From Lineus longissimus (taxonomy: Eukaryota > Nemertea > Pilidiophora > Heteronemertea > Lineidae): DNA of 64,000 bases. The notes beneath the pieces are model-generated. The model had not been told where the DNA came from and searched no databases. It was given only the letters and a program-made list of their open reading frames with translations. Numbering within the stretch: the first letter of the stretch is position 1; each line of letters begins with the position of its first letter. Where the stretch lies: positions 3,627,501-3,691,500 of the forward strand of contig NC_088325.1 in assembly GCF_910592395.1 (NCBI RefSeq), given 5' to 3'. Made by a program: the position numbers and the translations under genes. Of the stretch, positions 47,756 through 59,300 are shown one piece after another.

Positions 47756-49830
47756 AAACTTCCAAGGCAGACTCAGTCCACGGTGAAAGTATCACTCATC
47801 AACTGTTACCAATGAAGATGCTAGGAGATTCGGGTCTGCCATGCGTGACTGAAAACAGTCCCCTAGACCCCAAAATCTTACTTCGCCCATTAACTTTTGC
47901 GTATTTTATTTTAGTGTTTTGACAACCCTGTAACAGTAATTTCAATCAGATTGATTTTTGACAGCATACATTTTTGAGATTGGTAAATAAGAAAAAAAAT
48001 GAAACACGAATAATTCGTGATTTATAGTACGTGTATGCAGTAAGTCAAACTTCTGATCAGAATTCCCCTCGATTTTGACCAAATTTTGAACTGGCCTCTG
48101 CTTTATATCATCTTGTTCTACATGTTCTTGTTCATTTTAACATCAGAAGAGCAATGTGACTCCGGCAAGTACACAGGCCATCTTCCCTCGAGCATTACGA
48201 ACAGCGTGCACAGTCCTGCTTGGATAAGGCACCCATCCGTAGCTGGGTCGCTATCCATCGCTTCTTGCCTCGCAGAAGAACAATTCCACCATCAACCCTA
48301 CTGATGCCCTTCTCATGTATTCTTTCCATGACTGTTCGCTCTCTTCCTCCTTTTCCAGCACGTTTCCGACGATCGTGTCTACAATGTCTGCTGCAGTCAT
48401 GTCCAGATTGCCAAAGGCTGCAGCATTTCCTGCCAGTCAGTCCACCCTCACGTTGAATCGGATTCCTGCATGGCAAGGATATAGATCACTTTCACTTAGA
48501 TCATCACTCATCAGAAAGTCCAAGATATCATAGACTTGAAAAAAAGAGTAATTGCACCTTTGAGATGTTGGATCAAAATTAGTTCAATTCAATTGAGATA
48601 ATTTGGCAGAATGTCAATGATGCATCAGCAGACTTGGAAACTAGACAAGTCCTAATCAGCCAGGTGATTAATCTGGCACCAAAAAATTGATTTTCAAATT
48701 ATCAGATCAGTTCTTTGTGTAGCAAACAAAACAACCACTTGAAAACAATAAATAAGTTAAATTGATTGACCAAATAAAATCAGAGTTTCACTCTTGCCTG
48801 GATCACTTGCGTGATTGACGAGCTATTTTTGTAGGAGCAACGTGCGAAATTATCAACGCAATGGGGTTGAAATATTCCGTCTGGGTATAAGACGGTAATT
48901 GTTGGGTTTGACATTTATTGCAGGTTGCAGCAATGACTGGTCCTTGTTGCAGGTGCCTGTGATGATCCCCGCAGATGAGGTACACTGGCCCCCATCCCTC
49001 CAGCATCGCCAGCAGCGTGCACAGTCCCGCTTTGGATAAGACACCCATCCGTAGCTGGGTCGCTATCCATCGCTTCTCGCCCCGCAGAAGAACATGTCCG
49101 CCATCATCCCTACAGATGCCCCACTCTTGTAGCCTTTCCATGAACCATGTCTGTTCCTTCTCTTCTTCCTTGTCCAGCACGTTACTGACGGTCTGCTGCA
49201 GTCATGTCCAGACATACTGTTAACCTCGTCATTGGTAGGTAATTTGCGCGTCAGTAACATGCTACCCAGCACAAAGGGTCACGTGTAATAAACGCAAACA
49301 TAGAGAGATACATGTAAGCACTGGTGTGTCAGTGGCACGCAACTCCCCGGTGTGTCGCGGGTACGTGTCTTGTCACTGACGAGAAGCAGGACGGATGTCA
49401 ATAGTGATTTGGACTGTAGTATACAGTGCTTCAAACTTTCGATAACAATTCCTCTTGATTTGGACCAAATTTTGAACTGGCCTCTGCTTGAGATCATCTT
49501 GTTCTTCATTTTCTTGTTCATTTTACATCAGAAGAGCAATTTGGCTCCGGCAGGTACACTGGCCCTCTTTCCTCCAGCATCACCAGCAGCGTGCACAGTT
49601 CAACTTGGGATAAGGCCTCCAATGTAGCTGGGTTACTATCTGTCGCCTTTTTTCCCTGCAGAAGAACTAGTTGTCCATCACCCCTACTGCAGAGCTGCCC
49701 AACCCTACAGGACCCATTTCAGATTTTTTCACCAGAAACTCCACATTTTTCAGATTTTAATGGTGGTGAATTCAGAGTTTTTAGTATTTCTTGACAACAA
49801 GTGCAATTCACCTCGCTCCACTGGTAGTGC
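47756..49830. repeat. Cluster of three S repeats with minus-strand coding traces
   Basis: S copies lie at about 48,110-48,480, 48,940-49,220 and 49,490-49,800. On the minus strand, 49180-48803 stays open for 125 codons and contains W-x-x-x-x-x-E-W-G-I-C-R-D-D-G-G and V-L-L-R-G-E-K-R-W-I-A-T-Q-L-R-M-G. The copy at 48,476-48,195 has a similar segment (G-G-I-V-L-L-R-G-K-K-R-W-I-A-T-Q). The conserved peptide suggests S derives from a coding region of a mobile element. I do not recognise the family. Confidence 0.4.
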
Positions 49831-49833
49831 AAT

Positions 49834-51950
49834 GGAAACTAAGAACTACGAAAAATACTTTTTCATGAATTCTGTTTTGTTCTCATTATAGTACAAGCTT
49901 CAAAATCTAAATCAAGGGTCAAGTCTCTGATCGTGTAACATCATTTTCGTTTTGGTATTTTTAGTCAATGTCAATGGTTTTTTATCACAGAACAAACATA
50001 TAACTGATTCTTTGCCTGCCATATCAACATGACCAAAGTCATAACCTGGCATTTTCCCAAATACACATTCGAGTGCTTTTTAAAGGATCAACAGACTTAT
50101 TATCGACATTATTACCAAGCTGTCGGCAGCCCAGTCATCTTCTACTCCACAGTAGTAGTTTAAATCATTATATTGCACATAAAATAAGAAATTCAAAATC
50201 TGATAGAGTTTTCATACTATTTTGATTTTAATTATGATAAGACCCGAGAGAGCCCTCTGTGCCGTGATCATCTTCGTGCTGACTGATGCAACACGTTGCT
50301 AGGAGGCAGGAAGCAGCATCAAGATGTCATAGAGTCGTTCTGGATTATCTGCCATACTGGTAATGATGCTGGTGTTGGGCTACCAGGGTGACGCCAAGTC
50401 CAAACTCGGGTGCCAACGTAATATCCTCCATACAATTGTGATATATGTATGATTGGCATCTGGCCTTCATAACATGTGTATTTTACGAAACATTAAGCCC
50501 GTTACTGAATCATTTTGTTGATGATGTATGACGGGCATCTAGCCTTTATACTGGGTGTGTTCTAAGAATCACTAACAGCCAATCATTCAGCTCGTTACTA
50601 AAGGAGGATGTTGATGATTTGTTTTATGGATTTGCCGTGCCTGCAGCTTGCTTCCCCCCTCTCACCACAACCACCGTTACCCTTGTTTTACTGTAGGGTA
50701 TATAAGCTTTTTATAGGCCTAATTTCGGCCTCGGCAAAACCAATCAAAATTGTTTACGCGCCCCAGCCAGCACGTGCTTGACTGGTGTAATGCTAATTGT
50801 ATAGTCGTATGAAGATATTAGCCCGGGATAGTTCATTTCTAGTTACTGTAGAACAGAAAATTGGCGTGGCATAACATTTTCGCGACTGCCGGCTGATGGA
50901 CATATTCACGGCATAATATTTTCGCAAGTCAAGAATTGTTTTCGTCTAAGAGCTGCAAGTACTGCTAATGAATAGGTGCTGAAGTGTGTGTGTATAAATT
51001 ATACTCAAATCCACTGTCAATAGGTCTCAATGTATTGAAAGGGTGTGGAATTTGTGTTTGTTTTGTTTAATGTTAATTGCATATGTGCTAATTGCCATGG
51101 GTATACACGGTCTCAAATTTATCACCTCTTTATTGTTAAAGCTTAGATCTACATAGGGCCTAGCTGGATGCAATGCCTTTGGAGATATGACAACAATGAC
51201 ATGGAACTTTTGCTAAGCAAGTGATTTTCGCGGCAGAATATTTTCATGAGCATGGTCTACTCTACAAATTCACGAAAATATCCTGGATGCGAAATTTTTC
51301 CTTTCTACAGTACTTTTGGGCAGTGCAGAGTGGCCAGTATTTACAGCTTAGGTGACCTCAATGGAAATTAATCTTTTACGTGGAAGTGGTTTTTTAACAC
51401 TGCCCGAGCTCCCTCCCCGCCCTACAATGCCTACGCCACCAGGCATCTTCGGGTAACCTAATTGAAGACGTCGTTCAGAAGGGTTTGGTTGACTTCAAGA
51501 CCTGTCACATTAACAAGTGTTGTAAAACCGGCTTTGAAGACTTTATAGAAAGTGGTTGATATGCTTGAAGACAATGTCACATCCACCTAGAACAAATACC
51601 TGCGCTGCCCTGTTCGGAGTACCTTTTTGAAGATGTCAGTCAAAACGGTTTGATTTTCTTGAAGACAATGTCACATCCAACCAGAAAACACCTGCTCTGT
51701 ACGGATATATCATCTTCGAATACGTCATTCAGAAACCAGAGGTCACGTGAACCTGTCCTTCATGGGAATACTGTATTCAAAAGGATTTAGTTAACTTGAA
51801 GACCTAGTATACATAATGGGCTTGTTCCGTCTTGGGACACTTTTTGAACGGCCGAAATTGTTGTCCCTTATTAACCAAAAAGGCATTTCTCATTACTGAT
51901 AGCATGCATTATCAGTCAAAAGAACTGTTATACAATGTGGGCATGTTCAA
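49834..51950. repeat. 5' flanking block of gene unit 4
   Basis: Copy of 16-2,140. The promoter-like position reads TTTTTAAAG at about 50,076, not TATAAAA. No coding region is conserved between the copies. Confidence 0.8.
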
Positions 51951-52640
51951 GTGAATCTCCCTTTCAGGGTAACCTCTAAAGGCAGACAGCCTTTCAACAT
52001 TGTTCTTAGCCGTCACACCAAAACCCAGGTCGAATACGGAACTACGGTTGAAGATAACCAGTCAATACCATACACAGTAGTTCTTCATTATCTCACTGCG
52101 CGCAATGGATACTATTTTCATGTTTAGCTGCCACGTGGGGCAGCCTGATTTGGATTGTGGGATTTGTACGTTTTAAGCCACGAATACAAATTGTAGATAT
52201 GCCACTAATGCCTGCGAAGAATGCACTGTGGGTGCACTCCTGAGGCCCTCAAAGTTTCCCCTGCCACGCATTATGCATGCTAAAGACAATTAATAGCATC
52301 TATTTCTACTATCTAAGACTTGAAACAATAAAGGAAAAACGTCAAACACTTTCAGGAATATAACTGACTAATAAAACTTTAGCAGAACAAACATACTGAA
52401 TGGGATTATCCGCCTACTCCTTTAACATGTTTAATATGACATTTTCGACAAAAATAAGTTCAGAACTTAAATTCTCAAACGTAAATAATCAATAGCTGAA
52501 TCAATGAGGGGAGTCACCTAGTTTTCATTTCTAGTATCAATAAAACCTGTAGATGTAGTATCAGATAGGATCACGATTAGAAGAAGCACTCATCGCTTGT
52601 GAAAAATAATCTGGTGAAAATTTCCCTCCTCACTTTTTTT
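51951..52640. repeat. T-repeat fragment upstream of gene 4
   Basis: About 52,225-52,560 is a T copy (GGTGCACTCC, ATTATGCATGCTAAAGA, CAAACACTTTCAGGA). The part at 51,951-52,220 has no counterpart that I can find in the window. Confidence 0.5.
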
Positions 52641-52642
52641 CC

Positions 52643-53260
52643 TCAAAATTTCCGCTTCATCTCAGGGGACAAAAACCGTCCAGTCTCAAAGAAGCCGTCA
52701 GAAAAGTTTGTGATATGGACAGAACAGATCTGATGAAAGTGATAGCTAAGGACAATATGAACCAGAAAAAGGTCATACCAATGGTAACAACATTCAACCC
52801 CTCACTTCCAAATCTACATGAAATAGTGAATAGACACTTGGACAATCTAGAATGTTCAGAAAAAATAAGAAGAGCGCTTGATTCTGCTAGCCCCTTGGTA
52901 AGCTACAGAAGATGAAAAAATCACAGTGATAACCTCTCAAGTGCCAATATCAAAAGCCAAGGGAGTGATATACCTCATTGAATGCACTCTATGTGGTATG
53001 CAATATGTTGGCCAAACTTCACGCGCGCCACCTATATTAATATTAAACTGTATCAAAAGTCAAGACCGCCTCTTGACCTCAGCTAGCCAATCACAGCCAC
53101 TGTTTACACAACAACACATCTAGGCATCACTGCGCAAACATTGTTGATTTGGGTATTTATACCAGCTGTTCAAATATTATTGTTCATTACCCAGAAGAAG
53201 ATCAAGGAAACCGAACATTGGAATTGATGACATTGTGGAGTTGTTTATTTATTTTCACGA
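52643..53260 (+). mobile_element. Truncated Penelope-like retroelement (RT tail + GIY-YIG)
   Basis: One frame from 52643 to 52915 encodes a typical RT-to-linker region (K-E-A-V-R-K-V, then V-I-P-M-V-T-T-F-N-P-S-L-P-N). After a frameshift, 52926-53040 encodes G-V-I-Y-L-I-E-C-x-x-C-x-x-Q-Y-V-G-Q-T, the GIY-YIG endonuclease motif with its CxxC insert, as in Penelope-like elements. It is cut off soon after. Imperfect direct repeats AAAATTTCCCTCCTCAC and AAAATTCCGTCCTCCTCAC at about 52,617-52,634 and 53,261-53,280 may be the target duplication. Most of the element is missing; not functional. Confidence 0.65.
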
Positions 53261-53308
53261 AAATTCCGTCCTCCTCACTAGAAGACCAAAAGGTGACGTG
53301 TTGTGTGG

Positions 53309-56300
53309 ATGATGAAGTGGCACATTTTTCTGTTTGGGACAGCCATCCTTGGAATTCACAGTAGGTATAATCACATGGTTGCTCACCACAATAGTTTTAA
53401 TTTGTGGATTTCGATCCCTAAGATGGTGGATTTCAGAACCAAATTGTGGACTTCCTAGCATTTGGTATGAATAAGTGGGATATGGCAAAGTCTGACTGAG
53501 AATAAGTACAGTAAGCGAGGTATACAGAATTTTTCGAAGGTTGGATCCCTTGAATCTTTGTATATTCTGGCAAATATCCGTCAACTTCCGTCTCTGAAAC
53601 TGAGCTTGCCACAATCTGTTGTTTTCTTGACATGTTCAAAACAAGAGGCCCAGGGGCCTGGCGCTCAATTGAATGCAAATTTCCTAGGTCAGTTTATATA
53701 AATGTTCCATCACAAAACTGAGATAAAATGGTTTCCAAGATGGCTGCGTGCCAAAACAACCAACGAGGAGCTTTGCTCGATCTATCTGATTGTTCATATA
53801 ACCTCATATAATGAGTGCGATTAAAAGTTGAAGGTTGTTACAGAGATTAAATCTTGAGTTGCGATGATTCCTTGAGAGTCACAACCCAGTAGACAACCAG
53901 TAACTGCAGTCTGGACCTTTACATCAATCCATTGAAGTTCAGCTTTAGACAAACCAGTCCATTAGATGCGTAGATTACGAATGGGTGCTAAGCTCTGTAA
54001 TCAGCAGTGTATGACAGGTCAAACACTGCTGGTTTGTAGGCGCTTTATATTCAAGAATTTGGACTTTACACATGGACCTCAAAATTGATGTAACTGATAT
54101 GTTAAAAACTTAGTTGATTACTTGTTCCACTGACTAGATACACATCCAATTTTGTCTCTAGGTTTTTATCTCGCATAGTTGATGGAATCCGTTAGGCCTA
54201 AAAAAAAGGCTGTGTTTCGGGTCACCTCAAAAATAAATTTTAGGGTAGGACGGTTGGAAGATTATTATTTTTTTTTCCCTCAATATATTTCAAGGCAGAA
54301 AATAAAATAAAACTGACTTACTCAATGACTGATTGTGGCATGTCAACAAAGAGCCCGTGTACTTGTTTTTAAACAAGTCGACAGCTGACCAATCGAAGGT
54401 CAGGAATACCATCACGTGACCCAAGAACAACATGGTAGTGTATGGCAAGCATTTGAGTTTTGCATGCAGTTTACCGCTGCCGTAAAAGAGTTGTTTCTGA
54501 ATATAGCCTGCACTTGAAAAATCGAGTACAACTTGAATATCAAACAACATATCCTACCTGCTTATAATGTCCCCTATTTCAATCATTTCACAATCTGTAG
54601 CGGACACCCATGTGGGCTTGCTTAGTCAGCCCCGTCGCTGTCAATGTCTGTCTAATTTGTCGATTATCAAAAAATTTCCGTGGTCAACTACCAGTTTACT
54701 TTTCACCATTTACTTGCCCGAATGTCCGGAATATCATATCAAAATTTCAGATTCACAACCCCACGCAGTATTTGATGCGTCGCGGTCAAACATTGACAAT
54801 TGAACTGCTAAAAGGCTTAAAAATTAATGGTGGTCTTGCCTCCATTTACACTACATTTTTGGTCAATTTAGCGAAAAATTTGAATGTGCTCAAATCACTC
54901 TAATTCATTTAAAATATTGTATTGCTGATGATTTACGGTCAAAACAAGCTAAAATAATGAGAAAAAAACTTAATTTGACCCCAATATGAGCCAACCTAGC
55001 CCCGGTCTAAGTTCGGTTTCATTTTTACAAGTCTTGTTGTGTTGCCATTCATTTTGTAATTTCTTTGAAACTACTTAGGCCTTGATTCTGAAAGTTGTGC
55101 CCTAAGCAGCAGAGATATTCCTAAATCACATCCTAAATTTGCAGCTCCATAGCTTGCTTATTCTGGCCAGGGCCGGTCTTTGAACTTGGTGCTGTTGGCT
55201 GCAAAATATGACTTTTTGTCGATTTTGTCCTCTTTCGTCGCTTTTGGCACAGTTGTACCACTCTTGGAAATGTCTCTCATTTCTCCAAAAATGTCCCGAT
55301 ATCACTTTCCTTTGTTGGAGAGTTGTGGGATGTCATCTACATTAGGAAAATCAAGTTTGAAAAAATTCTCAAAATTTTAACCCCCTGAAATCTACCTTCA
55401 TTGAGACAATACCACCAATGAATATTCATAGGTTGGAGGGTCGAGGCCTATCAATTAGACGAGTGCATGTTTTTAACTCTCGAGTACATATTTGGAGAGG
55501 TATTGAAAAAATATTTGCTGTGGCAAGTCTACAGATATAAAGAAATTATTTGATGAAAAAATTAATTTCGAATTTTGCTAATAGGGGACGCGTTTTGAGA
55601 TTTTTCTGCCAGTTGGCTGAAAAGAGTGGAAATATCAATGTCTGTCTAATTTGTCGATTATCAAAAACTTCCGTGGTCAACTACCAGTTTACTTTTCACC
55701 ATTTACTTGCCCGACTGTCCGGAATATCATATCAAAATTTCAGTTTCACAACCCCACGCAGTATTTGATGCGTCGTGGTCAAACATTGACGATTGAACTG
55801 CTTAAAGGCTTAAAAAATCAATGGTGGTCTTGCCTCTCAGGCATTGGGAGGAATAAAACGAAAGACGGACAGTGTTTCGGCAAAGTTTAAGTTTTTTCTT
55901 TTTCTTACATTCGAAAAATATTTTAGGTTCGGGGCTTTTCGGTAGGGTGGGTCGTGCGACCCGAAACACAGCATTTTTTTCAGGCATTATAGATATGTCA
56001 ATTTCTGACCATTTGCAGGATCTGTCTGTTATCAAAGGTGATGCCACCTTTTGGTTCCATATCGAATTAAATCCATTGCTGGTTCTCTACGAACCTAAAA
56101 ATGTGTAGGTAGTGGCAGTTATAACTTTAATCTCACCCACAGTCATAACTTCCGTCTGCTGGGCGAGGCTGGTGAAAAAGGCGCGAGAGTCAAATCGTGT
56201 AGTTTCACTTAGAAAATTGTTGAACCTCCTTCAATGACATTCACCGCTTGTCGCCTCATAGGTCCAGTTAGTAAATCTTCATTTTCTTTTCAGTATTGGC

Positions 56301-59300
56301 CGGTGTATATTCCCTGAATTACATCACAGTACAGAGAGGAGCAGTACAAGTGAAGCAAGGACATAACATCAGTTTGTGGTGTGAACTGAAATACGTCCCT
56401 AAACGAGTAGTCCCGGTTCATTGGCAGTCGCCCCCAACTTTCAAAACAAGAACTCTCGATTGTGATTGTTATGAAAGTGCAAAGGATAAATATGCCATGT
56501 CATGTTCAGACACTACCGACCCTTTTGCGTTTTATAATATGACAATAATGGATGTCGAATGGGCCGATAATGGGATATATCGGTGTCTGCATGCCAACGA
56601 CATGGACATTGTGGATTTACAGGTTTTGGGTAAGTAAACAGGAGCTACACCAACATAAGGCATAAGGGCACTATAATCTTCCAAAAGCTGCCTTGATGTA
56701 TTGTCAAGAACTCAAGGATTAGAAATAAAGTTGATTGTAAATGTCTAGGATGCAAGAGTGGTTCTTTTGGTGCCCTTGACACTAAAAGTACTCAGATCTT
56801 GACAGTCATCAAGGTGTACAGAAATGTAACTTGATAGAAGTAGCTAAAGCACTTGTGCATAAAAGAGTGATGGTCAAGTCAGCTACAATAAGAAACTGCA
56901 CGAGTGACTGATCAGAGTCACCAGACTGCATGAGATGATTTTCGCTGGCCTGAAAGCTCTCACCGGAGAAAATCATCTGCAGTCTCAAGGTTTCAGGGTG
57001 GAGAAAATCATCTCAGAGGATCAGGATGACGAGGATAAGCCACGAGTACAGTTTTTTATCTATCATATACCACAGATTCCCAGAAATATCAAGAAAATGA
57101 CGATTAAAAGACGACTTCACGTGACGCGAAGATGTCAAGTCAGACGTAACTTTTGAGTTGACGACGTCATGCCTCAAAAAAGCATGACTACTGTGGGCCT
57201 CAGAACTCAGGAATACCAAATGACTTGGAACCTGGACACGAATTGCCCGGAGTTTAGGATTGTGATTCTCCAGGGTGTTCTCGTTATGTTATGGTGGTGA
57301 GGAACCAACTGCGGCAGAGTCAGTAAATTGAGTGCGACTTGGTAACGATGATTACCATTGACGGTGTGATCCTGATATATTTATCACACGGGTCATGCGA
57401 TATTTGTTTCAGGCATTCTTTGCACATTTTCCACTACTTGAATGTTGAGAAGGGTTCCGGTCACTTTCTTATATCGTAAAAGACTGTCCCTCGTTCACCT
57501 ACCGTGATTTTGGAAGAATTTGAATGTTTCGGGGTGAAATTTTGCTCTTCTGTGGTTTTGTCTACCGGATCAATGCACTTAGGGTATATGATAAAGTACA
57601 TGTACAGTGTGGCTCATATGAATAGGAACACCTCCTTCATACGATATCTTACGAAAAAATGCACCAGATACAGTGCATTATGTAACTTCTTTTGTTTTGT
57701 TAACTCACGCTAAAATTACAGATAAAACAATTCTGGCATTTAACTTCGCCCGGAGTGTTCATGTTAACCAATGTGCTTCCACTTCGCCTTCGTAAGCTGA
57801 TTTTCTCTTATCTGTTTCCAGTTCCGGTTACAGAAGTGACACTAGAAAAAGTTGTCAACAGCACCGCTGCAGAGCCACAGCACTTGTATCAGAACTTCAC
57901 CTGCACCACAAACTGTGCATCACCGGCACCCAAGATTTCATGGTTTGTAAATGACGTAAGTACCGTATTTTGCTGCGTATAAGGCGCAGCTTTTTGACCC
58001 AAGAAAGCCCTAAAATCGGGGGGTGCGCGTTATACGAAGGTGCGTGTTATCTATGGCCTAGCCCTAGGAAGCCACCGAATGATCACAAGATTTTTTCCAT
58101 CAACTCATTTCTTTTGACGGCTTTTTTGGCTCGCAACCAAGTCGGCGCATTTTATATTTTTGCACGAAAGAAAAATCGGGAATATCGATGCACTTTGCAT
58201 AGTTCACCGATGCTAACTCGCCTGTTCTGTACGCAATACATATTAGTATCCTCATTATCATTTCAGTTACTTCTATAAATGTTTTTGAGGGTCCTTAGCG
58301 GCAATATTCAGAGCGTAGATGCGAGATAAATCCAAATCGATAAATCAGCTGATCGTGTGCCGCCATGATTTAACATCAAAGCGAGGCTTGTAAAATGTAC
58401 TGCGTGTTATACGTAGGTGCGCCTTATGTCTGGATTTTGTCTACGGACTCAATGGGTGCGCTTTATACCCCGGTGCGTTTTATACGCAGCAAAATACGGT
58501 AGAGCATCAGAGAATGATGTCTTGACCTTAGCAGGTCTACACGGACTGAAACAATTTATAGATTTTTGTTATTAGGAGACAGCTAGGGGAATATAGGCAG
58601 GACAGGGGCTAAATTGGCCATCTTCAGGGGACTAATATACACAAAAACGGGCCTGGTTCATGTCAAATTCAGCACTAATATTATTCCTTTGATGAAACGG
58701 CCAGGGGCCATTGTGCTCACCGTAAGTATTTTTAGTAGACAGTTACAGAAAGTGCTACAGTATGTAGGCCTTTCATAATTTATACATGCATCTGTGACCA
58801 GTTCAGAGCCGGCCCTGGCCAAGTGGTGAATCCGAGACTTGTGGTTCCAAGCTTGTAGAGTCTAGGTGAAAATGATAGTGAAGAAACGTGCCACTCCATG
58901 ACAATGGTGAATATATTTTTAACTTTGACCTCAGTGACCCTGACAGGTAGGTCAAATAACAAACCAGGGTGATATGTGATGTAGACACATCCACCTGACC
59001 ATAACAATTTCATCACTCGTTACACTACAGCAATCGGCAAAAAACAATTTCCAACATGGCGGCTAATTAAATCTATGGCACCAAATAAATCAAAAAATGA
59101 AGAATATGTATGATAGAACTCAGAAAAGAAAAAAGGAAAAGATGAAAAATTAAAATATTTTTGGCTGTCCTTGACCGGGGTTTGAACTCACGACCTTTGG
59201 ATTGCCACAATACGAGGAAAAACCCACAAAACATGCAATTTCGGCCATATTTGAATTCCGATCTGGCTGAAACTTGGCATACAAATAGTGGCTTCTTAGA

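Noticed and set aside
53290-53308. Gene 4 as a pseudogene because the ATG used in gene 1 is lost and a TGA follows
   Set aside because: Genes 2, 3 and 4 all have AGG at that position and an in-frame ATG nearer the hydrophobic core, so the shorter signal peptide seems normal.
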